A DNA stretch of 64,000 nucleotides from Pirellulales bacterium (GTDB lineage Bacteria > Planctomycetota > Planctomycetia > Pirellulales > JAEUIK01), in the NCBI GenBank assembly GCA_019745975.1, contig JAIESQ010000045.1, forward strand, positions 1-64,000, written 5' to 3'. A model generated the notes under the pieces. The model did not search any database, was not told the DNA's origin, and saw only the letters and a program-made list of their open reading frames with translations. The position numbers and the translations under genes were made by a program. Shown here piece by piece: positions 46,657-55,177 of the stretch (position 1 is the first letter of the stretch; every line of letters starts with the position of its first letter).

Positions 46657-47583
46657 ATGATCGAAATCCGCCAGTTCCATAAGAAATACGGCGACTTCAC
46701 CGCCGTCGAGGCGCTCGATCTCTCGATCGCGGCGGGGGAACTGTTCGGCTTTATTGGCCCCAACGGCGCCGGCAAAAGTACGACGATCCGTTTTCTGGCG
46801 ACGCTCTTGCAGGCCACGAGCGGCGACGCCACGGTCAACGGTTTCAGCGTGCGCACGCAGCCGCTCGACGTGCGTAAAAGCGTCGGCTACATGCCCGACA
46901 ACTTCGGCGTCTATGACGGCATGAAGGTCTGGGAGTTTCTCGATTTTTTCGCCGTGGCGTACCAGATCCCGCGCAGCAAGCGGCGGGCGGTCATCGGCGA
47001 CGTGCTCGAACTGTTGGACCTGACGCACAAGCGCGACGACTTCGTCAACGGCCTGTCGCGCGGCATGAAGCAGCGGCTCTGCCTGGCCAAAACGCTCGTC
47101 CACGATCCCCCCGTGCTGATTCTCGATGAGCCGTCGAGTGGGCTCGATCCACGGGCCCGCCTGGAGGTCAAAGCGCTGCTCAAAGAGCTATCTCGGATGG
47201 GCAAAACGATTTTGATTTCGAGCCACATCCTTACCGAGCTGGCCGATTGCTGCACTTCGATCGGCATCATCGAGCGCGGCCGGCTGCTGTTGCACGGGCC
47301 GATGGACGATGTTTACCGCCGGATTCACCGCAATCGCCACGTCGAGATCAAGGTCAACGATCGGCTCGAGGCGGCGCTGGCCATCGTGCGCAGCCAACCC
47401 GAGACATTGTCGGTCGACGCGACGGACCACACGCTGCGGGTCGAACTGGCCAGCGACGACGAGCACCTGGCCCGCCTGCTCTCGCAGTTGGTCGCGGCCG
47501 GCGTGCCGATTCGCAGCTTCGCCGACAAGGACCCCACGCTCGAAGACGTGTTCATGCTGGTCACGAAGGGGCTGGTGACCTGA
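46657..47583 (+). CDS. ABC transporter ATP-binding protein
   Basis: The 308-aa ATPase carries Walker A FIGPNGAGKSTT (33-43), the Q-loop region VGYMPDNFGVYDG, ABC signature LSRGMKQRL, Walker B LILDEPSSGLDP and the H-loop His in ISSHILTEL. The roughly 90-residue C-terminal extension is typical of exporters of the CcmA/NodI/GldA class. It powers the permease encoded next; their genes overlap by one base (TGATG). The transported substrate is unknown. Confidence 0.96.
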   Translation: MIEIRQFHKKYGDFTAVEALDLSIAAGELFGFIGPNGAGKSTTIRFLATLLQATSGDATVNGFSVRTQPLDVRKSVGYMPDNFGVYDGMKVWEFLDFFAVAYQIPRSKRRAVIGDVLELLDLTHKRDDFVNGLSRGMKQRLCLAKTLVHDPPVLILDEPSSGLDPRARLEVKALLKELSRMGKTILISSHILTELADCCTSIGIIERGRLLLHGPMDDVYRRIHRNRHVEIKVNDRLEAALAIVRSQPETLSVDATDHTLRVELASDDEHLARLLSQLVAAGVPIRSFADKDPTLEDVFMLVTKGLVT

Positions 47584-49205
47584 TGTACCTGGTCGAGAAT
47601 CCAGTGCTGCAGCGCGAGCTGCTGTTGAACCTGCGGATGAAGCGGGCGTTTGTGCTGATGTTCGCGTATCTGGCGGCGCTGGGGGGCGTGGTTTACCTGG
47701 CCTGGCCGCGGCAGGAGCGCGTCGACTTGTTGAACCCCGTGGCGTCGCAGCGGCTGGTCAATCTGTTTTTTCTGGGGCAGTACTTGCTGGCCTCGCTGAT
47801 GGCGCCGAGTTTCGCCGCGGGAGCGATCACCGGCGAGAAGGAACGCAAGAGCGCCGAGATGCTGCTGGCGAGTCCCTTGGCCCCCAGCGCGATTCTGCTG
47901 GGCAAATTGCTGGCGTCGCTGGCCCACTTGGCGCTGTTCGTGCTGGCGTCACTGCCGATCGTGATGCTCTGCCTGCCCTTGGGGGGCGTGAGCTTGTACG
48001 AAGTGCTGGCCGCGTACATCGCACTTTTGACGTCGACGATCACCTTCGGCATGATCAGCCTGGCTTGCAGTGCGTACTTTCAGCGGACCAGCGCGTCGCT
48101 GTTGGTCAGCTACCTGGTGATCTTGCCGCTGGCCATGGCGGGCTCGATCTTCTGGTGGACGACGAGCGAAACGGCCGCCGGCCTGCGGCTCGTGGCGTCG
48201 TTAACCGTGGTGCCGGCCGTGGGGGTGGCGATCATCGGCGTGCTGTTTGTGGGCACGACTGCGCGGCTGTTGCGTCCGCCCGACGTTGGCAGCGAAGGCA
48301 AGGAAGTCGTCGACGCCGAGGCCGAAATGCAGCAAGCCGTGGGGCTGGTGATCCAGCGCGGGCAGTTCCCCGACAGCTTGTTCGCGCCGGCCAAGCGCGA
48401 CGATCTCTTGCCCGACGGCGCCAATCCTGTCTTCGACAAGGAGATGCGCAGCGAGATTTTCAGCCAGGGAACGCTGATGCTGCGGGTGGTGATCCAGATC
48501 AGCATGGCGCTGGCGATTCCGCTGATGTTCTTCTGCTTCTACCACACACACCCCGAATGGGCGCCGTGGTACGTCTGCTATGTGCTGTTGTTCAACGTGC
48601 TGGTCGGGCCGGTCTTTTCGGCCGGCAGCGTGACCAGCGAACGCGAGCGCGAAACACTCGAACTCTTGCTGACGACGATTCTCTCGCCGTGGCAGATCTT
48701 GTGGGCCAAGCTGATCTCGGGCCTGCGCGTGTCGAGCGTGCTGACGATGTTCTTGGTATGGCCGCTGTTGCTGGCGGCCGGCATGGTCCGTAGTTATTGG
48801 ACGAACTTGCCGGCGCTGGGGATGTACGTGGTGATCATCGCGATCACCTGTTTGACGACCGGCAACCTGGCGCTGTTCTGCTCGGTGCTGATGCGCAAGA
48901 CGTCGGTCGCGCTGATGACGGCCTACCTGACGGTGCTGGCGTTGTTTCTGGCGCCGCCAGCCGCCAGCTTCTTCGCGCGCACATTCTTCGGCGGCACGGC
49001 GGCGCCGGCGATCGTCGATCGGTTGGGAACGGTCAGCCCGTTTTCTGCCGCGTTGGCAGTCCCGCTGTCAGTCGAAGGCCAGAGTTACGGTGGCAGTTGG
49101 CGCATGCCGGTGGATCATCTCGTTTTCGCCCTGGTGCTGAACGTGATGCTGCTGGCGACAATGAGCTGGCTGTTTCGCATTCGCTGGCGTGTGGCCAGGG
49201 AATAA
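47583..49205 (+). CDS. ABC-2 type transporter permease
   Basis: The 540-aa permease appears as two ABC-2 type halves in one chain: each has an amphipathic EKERKSAEMLLASPL or SERERETLELLLTTILSP segment followed by helices, with a soluble linker at about residues 240-280. It has about 12 helices. The EreR/Eke(R)-type coupling motifs contact the ATPase. The fused-dimer form means that one permease chain and an ATPase pair could form a full exporter. The start is fixed by the TGATG overlap. Confidence 0.92.
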   Translation: MYLVENPVLQRELLLNLRMKRAFVLMFAYLAALGGVVYLAWPRQERVDLLNPVASQRLVNLFFLGQYLLASLMAPSFAAGAITGEKERKSAEMLLASPLAPSAILLGKLLASLAHLALFVLASLPIVMLCLPLGGVSLYEVLAAYIALLTSTITFGMISLACSAYFQRTSASLLVSYLVILPLAMAGSIFWWTTSETAAGLRLVASLTVVPAVGVAIIGVLFVGTTARLLRPPDVGSEGKEVVDAEAEMQQAVGLVIQRGQFPDSLFAPAKRDDLLPDGANPVFDKEMRSEIFSQGTLMLRVVIQISMALAIPLMFFCFYHTHPEWAPWYVCYVLLFNVLVGPVFSAGSVTSERERETLELLLTTILSPWQILWAKLISGLRVSSVLTMFLVWPLLLAAGMVRSYWTNLPALGMYVVIIAITCLTTGNLALFCSVLMRKTSVALMTAYLTVLALFLAPPAASFFARTFFGGTAAPAIVDRLGTVSPFSAALAVPLSVEGQSYGGSWRMPVDHLVFALVLNVMLLATMSWLFRIRWRVARE

Positions 49206-49517
49206 ACGGCTCAGCCACTGCATCCTATTGATTTGAAGGGGCTGCTAGCCTGAGGTTACTCACGTTTGTGTGCCACTGCTTGGCGGCAGAGACAGTGTGT
49301 TGCTCGTCTGCCGGACGCGCCGACAAGCAGTGCCGCGCGGGTGAGCTTGTGACCGACACTGCTTGCTTGTCCGCCGGTGTATTCTTTGCCAACAAGAGTT
49401 ATCAGTAACAAGCAAGCAGTGGCACACCCGGAATAAACGGCGCGCGAAGTGCATCCCTTGAGGTAGAGTACCTCTGACTGATCTCCGCGGGCCGACCCAC
49501 CTTTCGCGTTCTTGCGC
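49206..49517. other. Gene-free interval holding a palindromic element and a flanking direct repeat
   Basis: Nothing coding is supported. The interval contains the inverted-repeat element at 49268-49427. It also contains two copies of ggaataaacggc, each followed at about the same distance by tgcatcc (from 49199 and from 49430). The first copy includes the permease stop codon, so the element appears to lie between duplicated ends. Confidence 0.55.
49268..49427. repeat. 160-base palindromic element (GTGCCACTGCT family)
   Basis: The left end gtgtgccactgcttg and right end caagcagtggcacac are perfect inverted copies. Internal motifs repeat gacaagcagtgccg and gacactgcttgcttgtc. No reading frame of note lies inside. 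It is longer than the copy in actE and carries CTTG where other copies have CTGG, so it is a subfamily variant. Confidence 0.8.
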
Positions 49518-49943
49518 ATGCCAGACTGCCTCAGCGCCCTGACACTCTCCGATTGGCTCCCTAGCAGCATGTGGGCGTTGGCCATCGGGGTGGCGACCGC
49601 GGTTGTCAGCCTGTGGGGGGCGCGCTGGTACGTGTTGCGTTTGCCGAGCAATTACTTCGCGCCTGGCTATCAGCCGACCGATCGTTGGCGCGATCGGCAT
49701 CCGGCGCTACGCCTGACGCTCAAAATTCTCAAGAACGCACTGGGCGTGGTCTTGCTGTTCGCGGGGTTGGTGATGCTGGTGACTCCTGGACAGGGGATTC
49801 TGGCGGTGTTGATCGGACTGTCGCTGTTGGACTTTCCGGGCAAGCGGCAACTCGAGCGCCGGCTAGTCGCGCGGCCGGGGGTGATCCGTTTCCTCAACCT
49901 GGTTCGCAGGCAAGCGGGGCGGCCGGGGTTCGAAAGGCGATAG
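49518..49943 (+). CDS. PGPGW-type small transmembrane protein
   Basis: The 141-aa protein has an N-terminal helix (WALAIGVATAVVSLWGA), a polar loop, and a hydrophobic hairpin LGVVLLFAGLVMLVTPGQGI followed by LAVLIGLSLLDFPGK. The TPGQGI turn corresponds to the PGPGW motif of a small membrane-protein family with unknown function. A basic C-terminus (RQLERRLVARPGVIRFLNLV) stays in the cytoplasm. The ATG lies 6 bases after an alternative TTG. Confidence 0.8.
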   Translation: MPDCLSALTLSDWLPSSMWALAIGVATAVVSLWGARWYVLRLPSNYFAPGYQPTDRWRDRHPALRLTLKILKNALGVVLLFAGLVMLVTPGQGILAVLIGLSLLDFPGKRQLERRLVARPGVIRFLNLVRRQAGRPGFERR

Positions 49944-50139
49944 TGCGCTGGCGCTCGAACGCAGCTCTTGTCGCGGACGCGACAGGAGATCGCTCGAACC
50001 CACGACGGGGCTTATGCGTCGTATTCTGTGGATGACGGTGCATGCGTCGATTGAGGTGCGAACGGATTGGCCGTCGCGATCCGTGCGAATGCGGCAGCGC
50101 ACGGTTGCGTAACTTTCAAACTGAATGGACCCGAAAGCT

Positions 50140-50225
50140 GGGTGCCATGCCCACTGAGGTACTCCGAAGTGGGCATGCGGTCACGACTTCGCGCATGCCC
50201 ACGCAAGCGTGGAGCATGGCACCCC
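50140..50225. repeat. Palindromic element with GGTGCCATGCCCAC ends
   Basis: The left end gggtgccatgcccac and right end gtggagcatggcacccc are inverted copies with a two-base difference. Inner palindromes are cccactgaggtactccgaagtggg and cccacgcaagcgtgg (hairpins at 50150-50173 and around 50198-50212). The element resembles the GTGCCACTGCT family in size, end sequence GGGTGCCA and two-hairpin layout, but has different internal stems. Confidence 0.8.
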
Positions 50226-50278
50226 AGTCGTGTCACTTGAAACAGTGCGTGGCGCTGAGGCGACACCGGCCGACGCGG

Positions 50279-50307
50279 TTGACACCGTCGCCCTGTGCCG
50301 GTTAACT
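50279..50307 (+). promoter_or_regulatory. Possible sigma-70 promoter of tRNA-Glu
   Basis: A perfect TTGACA (50279-50284) is followed after 17 bases by TTAACT (50302-50307), a weak -10 match. The tRNA begins 66 bases further on. The perfect -35 and spacing are seen; the assignment is inferred. Confidence 0.35.
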
Positions 50308-50373
50308 AGCTCTCAAGCGTCGGCTGGCGTGACCGTGGGAGACGCAATTTCCCTGGCCATGCGGCGGTCGCGG

Positions 50374-50446
50374 GCCCCCATCGTCTAGAGGCCTAGGACA
50401 TCGGGTTCTCAGTCCGAGAACAGGGGTTCGACTCCCCTTGGGGGTA
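50374..50446 (+). tRNA. tRNA-Glu (anticodon CTC)
   Basis: The 73-base sequence folds as a full cloverleaf. The acceptor is gccccca with tgggggt (first pair G-U), the D-arm gtct/ggac, the anticodon stem tcggg/tccga with loop ttctcag giving anticodon CTC, and the T-arm agggg/cccct with loop ttcgact. The discriminator is A and the CCA end is not encoded. A strong terminator hairpin follows 8 bases later. Confidence 0.96.
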
Positions 50447-50453
50447 CTGAACG

Positions 50454-50490
50454 CAGCAAAAGGCCCCGCCAACCGCGGGGCTTTTTGCTG
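50454..50490 (+). terminator. Rho-independent terminator after tRNA-Glu
   Basis: The hairpin cagcaaaaggccccgc, loop caacc and gcggggctttttgctg has a GC-rich core and the A-run/T-run sides of a bidirectional intrinsic terminator. It directly follows the tRNA and could also stop transcripts from the minus-strand DUF4838 gene, which ends 85 bases away. Confidence 0.9.
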
Positions 50491-50574
50491 CGCGGCGGTC
50501 GGGCAGATTTTCGCGACTCATCTGGCTGAGCACGCGACATCACCAGACAATCGCACGGCGCTATCCGCCACGCT

Positions 50575-52470
50575 TCAGGGCTTTGTGAGTTTCTGCTCAG
50601 CCAGGTACTGCTCGCGCCCCGCGACGATCCAGTCCCAAAAAGCGTGTCGCCACAGTGCCACGCGCTGCCTCTCCCGGGGCGTAGTGACTTGCCCTTCGGC
50701 TGCCGCGATTAGCGCGCCCAATTCTTGCACGCGCTCGGCCGTGCCCAGGTGCTCCCAGGCCACGGTGCGCCAATCGGTGCTGTACTTGGTGCGCGTCGAG
50801 GCGGGGTAGTTCGCCGGGTCGCAGGCGATTTGTTCGAGGCGCAAATAGAAGCGCTTCATCGGTTCCGCGGCCGCCCCGAAGTAAAGCCGAAAGAACTCAT
50901 CGAGCAGTTGATCAACGTCCAACTCGGCGTTGTCCCACAGCTTGACCATCACGTAATGTTCGAGCTGATCCTGCTCGCCGCAGACGAAAATGCCGCGCAC
51001 CTTGTCGCCCACGAACCGCCGCATGTTGTCGGCCGTCTGGTGAACCATCACGTTGGGGAAACACTTCCAGCCCTGGATCAGCGCCGGTTCCATGGGGTGA
51101 TGAAAGTAGACCCACATGAACATGGGGGCCTGCGTCTTCGGAAACCAATTCTGGTAAAGCTCCAAGTCGCTGTCGCGCACGACCGGATTGGCCGAGAACG
51201 CGCACGTGCCCAGGCAAGGCGCGATCGAGACATTCGGCTCGAGGTTGAAATCGGGCGGGATCGCGTAGAGCCAGTAGCCCAACGTGGCGATGTACTTGTC
51301 GGGGTGCGTTTTGCGGACCTCGCGGGCGACTTCGTTGACGAACGTGAACCAGTAGACGCTCGCCTCGCCACTGTTGAAGTAGCCGGTTTTGAGCTTTTGA
51401 CCTTGCGCGAGCAGCGCTTTGCAATTCTGACACTGGCAGAAATTGGAGTTATCGTCGGGAACCAGGGCGAAGTAATCGCCCAGGGCCTTCCAGCCCTCGG
51501 GCAGTTCGCCTTGGCCATCGAAGTAGTCGCGCGCCATTTGCGCCACCTGCTCGATGAGCTTGCGGTTCGTGTAGCAGAGCTGCGAGCCATATCCGCGGAG
51601 ATTTCGACATTGATATTCGCGGTCGCGGAAGGTGCTGTGGACGGTCTGCCGGTGAAAGGTGTGATTGCAGGCCCAGCGCTCGCCAATCAGTCGCAAGCGT
51701 CGCCAATGGAGCTGGATCTGCTCCGGCGAGACTTCGCCCCATTGGTTTTTCATAAACGGCCAATTGCCGCTGGCCAGCGCGTTGCGCTGCTTCAGGGCGG
51801 GCGCGCGGCGAACATCGTCGCCGGCCACCGTCAACGTCGATCGTTCGGGGATGACCGCGCCGATTTCGCCTGGGCCGTACCAGCGCACACCACAGTGGCG
51901 CTCCAGGAAATCACACGTGGCCAGATAGGTTCCCTGGTCGTCGTACAGGCCCGGCAGTTGCAGGTTGCCGGCGTCTCGATCTGTGCAACCGACGGTCTTC
52001 CAGTAGTTGATCTGATGTCGCGCCTGTTCGAGAGTATCGCCGCCAACCATCGGGCGCCCCTTGCGTTCCGTTGCGGCATCGCCTGGCCGCCAATCGCGGC
52101 CGATCAACACTAGCGTGTCAGGCCGAAACGCCACACAGTACTCTTGCGGCGCAAGGTCGTCACCGCGGAAGCCAAGTTCCGCGGCGGCCGCACTGTCGCC
52201 GACGAGGATGCGTCGCCCCGCGGTCGGCGAGTCGTCGGTCCGGATCGGTAGCTGGGCGCCGGTGATCTTCAGCACATGGAATTGCAGCTCCAGCGCCGCC
52301 AGTTGGGCCGCGGGCGTCGGGCTCTTGGAAACGACGATCGAACAGACTGGCTGTCCTTGCTCGACGAGGCGCAAGGCATCGGCGGCGCCAGCAGACGCGC
52401 ATTGAAGCGCGAGCGCCAGGAGGCTGACGCCGCAGGCGATCACCAGGCGGAGATGGTCGAATCGGCACAT
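50575..52470 (-). CDS. Secreted DUF4838 protein (glycoside-hydrolase-like)
   Basis: The 631-aa protein has a signal peptide (LVIACGVSLLALALQCASAG). An N-terminal alpha/beta domain like that appended to many glycosidases (LAALELQFHVLKITGAQLPI, GRRILVGDSAAAAELGF) is followed by the DUF4838 core from about residue 200. The core has the catalytic-barrel-like segments GDYFALVPDDNSNFCQCQNC and ATLGYWLYAIPPDFNLEP, and PMFMWVYFHHPMEP. The fold suggests a carbohydrate-active enzyme; no substrate is known. A degenerate copy of its N-terminal third lies at 54561-55106. It lies 59 bases after the DUF1559 gene on the same strand. Confidence 0.88.
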   Translation of the reverse strand: MCRFDHLRLVIACGVSLLALALQCASAGAADALRLVEQGQPVCSIVVSKSPTPAAQLAALELQFHVLKITGAQLPIRTDDSPTAGRRILVGDSAAAAELGFRGDDLAPQEYCVAFRPDTLVLIGRDWRPGDAATERKGRPMVGGDTLEQARHQINYWKTVGCTDRDAGNLQLPGLYDDQGTYLATCDFLERHCGVRWYGPGEIGAVIPERSTLTVAGDDVRRAPALKQRNALASGNWPFMKNQWGEVSPEQIQLHWRRLRLIGERWACNHTFHRQTVHSTFRDREYQCRNLRGYGSQLCYTNRKLIEQVAQMARDYFDGQGELPEGWKALGDYFALVPDDNSNFCQCQNCKALLAQGQKLKTGYFNSGEASVYWFTFVNEVAREVRKTHPDKYIATLGYWLYAIPPDFNLEPNVSIAPCLGTCAFSANPVVRDSDLELYQNWFPKTQAPMFMWVYFHHPMEPALIQGWKCFPNVMVHQTADNMRRFVGDKVRGIFVCGEQDQLEHYVMVKLWDNAELDVDQLLDEFFRLYFGAAAEPMKRFYLRLEQIACDPANYPASTRTKYSTDWRTVAWEHLGTAERVQELGALIAAAEGQVTTPRERQRVALWRHAFWDWIVAGREQYLAEQKLTKP

Positions 52471-52529
52471 GGATGGAACCCTTTGCTAAGGAAGTTGCGC
52501 TCGCCGGCCGTGCGATACGGCCGCCGCAT

Positions 52530-53681
52530 CTAAAACTCACCGGGAGGCTCGTTGCCGGCGCGGGTGGCCAGGCCGCGATAGGTTGCGGCGTCGACCTGGT
52601 CGGCAATGAAGTGCACGCTGCCGTCGACCATCAAATGATGGGCGCCACTCGCGTGTTCACTACTTGGTCCCCACTTCCAATCGCTTTGGAAACCGCTGCT
52701 GGAGGGCGTGCCGTTGAGGTCGCTCTGCAGCATGTAGACCGAACGATTCAAGGCTGTTTGCGTGTCGCCGCTGGGGCTGGGATGGAGCATTAGCGCGACG
52801 GCTGCCGTGCTCCCCTCCCACCAGGCAGCGTAACTGCGCTCCTTGGTTTCGGTACACAACACCGTGTTCGTGGCCCCGTCCCTGATGTCGGCAAACCGGG
52901 TCGGGTTAGGGCGTCTGGTCGTGGGCGGAGACAGCACACCGTTGGGCACGGCGCCTGTCAAGAATCCCCACGTGCTCCCACCGACCCCGACGTAATTTGT
53001 CAGCGCCGGACTCTTCCAGGGAATCACATCATACTCAACGGCCTCGGAGACGAATTCATCGCCAAACGACGGGCAGCGAAAGGCCGGGAGTTGGGCCTGT
53101 GAAACGAGCACGTTTCCCTGCGGGGCCGCACCGCTGAACCCTGCCTCGTTCCATGTCGCGCGGCGAAAATCGATCGTGGCTTGCAGACTCTGTTGTTCCA
53201 GATGGGGCAACAACATCGCGAGCCAACTGAAAACGTGACCGCAAGGAGTGCCAGGTCGACTACCGACCGGCGCAAGCTTTGTGCGAAAGGTACCGCCAAA
53301 TGGACCAACCACCGGGCCGGTGGAACTCGGCGGAAACGCGCCGCAGGAGCCGTGGTAGTTGTGCAAGGCCAAGCCGAGCTGTTTGAGATTGTTGCGGCAC
53401 TGAGTGCGCCGCGCGGACTCGCGGGCCGCCTGAACTGCCGGTAGCAGCAGGGCGATCAGTGCGCCAATGATGGCGATTACGACCAGCAACTCCACCAACG
53501 TAAACGCGCTGCGGAGTTCTCGGGCTGTCCTCGCGGGGGATCTTCGATCGAGGCGCGACAGCCAGACGATGTCAGCGTGAATGGAATCGAGGCGGGTACG
53601 ACCCCTGGCTAGTGATTCGCGCGGGTCGCGTTGTTCGGTGCGTGCGACGACTGTGTTACGGGGAAGGTGGTGCATGGTCAT
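52530..53681 (-). CDS. DUF1559 protein with prepilin-type N-terminal methylation helix
   Basis: The 383-aa protein has an unusually long, Arg-rich N-terminus of about 45 residues. The type IV prepilin segment AFTLVELLVVIAIIGALIAL follows, with the processing site before Phe and Glu at +5. DUF1559 follows with LPAVQAARESARRTQCRNNL and LALHNYHGSCGAFPPS, and the C-terminal block GAHHLMVDGSVHFI (H-x-DG motif). Planctomycetes carry many such pseudopilin-like proteins, probably exported and assembled at the cell surface. A GAGGACGGAG site precedes two possible ATGs six bases apart. It is downstream of an ECF sigma gene on the same strand. Confidence 0.9.
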   Translation of the reverse strand: MTMHHLPRNTVVARTEQRDPRESLARGRTRLDSIHADIVWLSRLDRRSPARTARELRSAFTLVELLVVIAIIGALIALLLPAVQAARESARRTQCRNNLKQLGLALHNYHGSCGAFPPSSTGPVVGPFGGTFRTKLAPVGSRPGTPCGHVFSWLAMLLPHLEQQSLQATIDFRRATWNEAGFSGAAPQGNVLVSQAQLPAFRCPSFGDEFVSEAVEYDVIPWKSPALTNYVGVGGSTWGFLTGAVPNGVLSPPTTRRPNPTRFADIRDGATNTVLCTETKERSYAAWWEGSTAAVALMLHPSPSGDTQTALNRSVYMLQSDLNGTPSSSGFQSDWKWGPSSEHASGAHHLMVDGSVHFIADQVDAATYRGLATRAGNEPPGEF

Positions 53682-53910
53682 GTCTCCGTCCTCAGGCGCC
53701 TGTGCCCGGCCATCGGCAAGTCGGTGGCCGGCGTGGGGATCGTTGCGGCCCGTCAAGAGAGCGGGCTTGCGATGATCTACGCCGCCGCCGCCTGGGCGTT
53801 GCGCGCTGGCAAAAAAAATTCTTGTCGGGCACCATCCACTCGCGTGACAACAAGCTCCCGCCACACGACTTTACGGCTACTTCCCTTGGCGCCCTAGTCA
53901 GCCGGGGTGG

Positions 53911-54564
53911 CTAACCGGCCCTGTGGTGCTCGCCTGTCAAGAGGAGAAACAAGTCACGGAACTTCCGCACCATGCGATGGTGACGGTAGCGAACTCTTTC
54001 TGGCGTCGATCCGGTTCGCAGCGCCACCTCGGAAACCGATAGCTCCTGTACCGAACGGAGATAGAAAACTTCAAAGTTGCGTGGTGATACCTCACCGCGT
54101 AAGTGGTCGATAACCGTGTGGACCACGGCGGCGCGCCAGCGGCGGTCGATCTCTACCGTGGGATCGTTGCAGGGTGCGGCGACATGATCCGTGCGCTGCT
54201 GCGCCTTGAATCGCGCGGCGCGGCGCAAGCGGCGACGCATGAGATCGGTAGCGCGGGATCGCACGAGCGTGTACAGCCAACCGCGAAAGCTCCCGCGCTG
54301 GCGATCGTAGCGGAAGTCGCGAAGAGTCGACGTCACCGTCTGCAGCGCTTCCTGAACGCAATCGTCCACTTCGTCGCTCGGAACGCGACAGCGCAAGGCG
54401 AAGCCGCGAATCAGCGGTTCATAGATCTCGTAAAACGGCCGCCAGCCTTCGTCCGAAATCGGTTCGCCCCGACCCAAACGCTGTTCCAGATAGAATTGGG
54501 CGGCCACCAGAATCGCCGAATTGGTATAGCCGCTTCCTGAGTTCGACGATGCTTCCAAGTTCAC
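53911..54564 (-). CDS. ECF-type RNA polymerase sigma factor
   Basis: The 217-aa protein has sigma region 2 at about 45-112 (FALRCRVPSDEVDDCVQEAL with the core-binding acidic stretch, RGSFRGWLYTLVRSRATDLM with the -10 recognition helix) and region 4 at about 155-210 (VFYLRSVQELSVSEVALRTG, a helix-turn-helix). The long N-terminus is a planctomycete feature. The GTG start overlaps by four bases the stop of the degenerate DUF4838 frame upstream. No anti-sigma gene is adjacent. Likely targets are the DUF1559 and DUF4838 genes downstream, by inference from position only. Confidence 0.88.
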   Translation of the reverse strand: MNLEASSNSGSGYTNSAILVAAQFYLEQRLGRGEPISDEGWRPFYEIYEPLIRGFALRCRVPSDEVDDCVQEALQTVTSTLRDFRYDRQRGSFRGWLYTLVRSRATDLMRRRLRRAARFKAQQRTDHVAAPCNDPTVEIDRRWRAAVVHTVIDHLRGEVSPRNFEVFYLRSVQELSVSEVALRTGSTPERVRYRHHRMVRKFRDLFLLLTGEHHRAG

Positions 54565-55106
54565 GAGCGATCAATCCAAAACCAGGCCGTAGTTGCCAGG
54601 CCACAACCCTGGCTGACGAATGCCGCCGCCAAGGTGGTCCATTGTTCACAGGGCGGTCGTCGCCAATCCGACGCCACGGGCCTGGGGCAACCGTCTTGGG
54701 GACGCGGAGGCCCCAGGCCGAGCGGTCGATCGGCGCCAACGTGTCGAACCGAGAGGCGACACAATTGCGGCGCAAATTCGTCGACGCGGAAGCCAAGCTC
54801 CGCGGCGGCCGAACTGTCGCCAACGAGGATGCGTCGCCCCTTGGTCGGCGTATCCTCGCTGCGAATCGGCAGCTCCGCGCCGGCGATTTTCAGCACGTGA
54901 AATTGCAGTTCCAACGCCGCCAATCGCACGGCCGGATTCGGATTCTTCGCAATAACGATCAAACACGCCGGCTGCCCTTGCTCGACCGGCACGAAGGGCT
55001 CGGCACCGCGCGACGAGGACGCACTTGCCAGCAGTATCCCGCCTCGCAGTACCACGTACGCGACCAAGCACGTTGCATCCTTCGCCGCTCCACAAGTCAA
55101 CAGCAT
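54561..55106 (-). pseudogene. Truncated, frameshifted copy of the DUF4838 gene
   Basis: The first 110 residues match the N-terminal domain of the intact DUF4838 protein at 50575-52470: VEQGQPACLIVIAKNPNP, LAALELQFHVLKIAGAELPI and GRRILVGDSSAAAELGF align block by block. After APQ the two diverge. At the DNA level five bases present in the intact copy (two codons for Glu-Tyr) are missing near 54764, and the homologous protein continues in another frame (CVASRFDTLAPIDRSAWG against CVAFRPDTLVLIGRDW). The rest of the gene, about 500 codons, is absent, and the shifted frame ends at the sigma-factor start. It is almost certainly non-functional. Confidence 0.85.
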
Positions 55107-55177
55107 CGAGCCCTCCGGTGCAATCCCGCATCCCCTTGCGACGAACAGTTCTATAGACCAGAGGACGACCTGGAAGT

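Larger units (their letters stand above)
49944..50373. other. Gene-free interval upstream of tRNA-Glu
   Basis: The interval carries the palindromic repeat at 50140-50225 and the putative tRNA promoter. No coding frame is credible. The section 49944-50139 has no feature that I can identify. Confidence 0.5.

Noticed and set aside
54419-54823. Minus-strand frame with CVASRFDTLAPIDRS as an independent gene
   Set aside because: It is the frameshifted continuation of the DUF4838 pseudogene and overlaps the sigma-factor gene.
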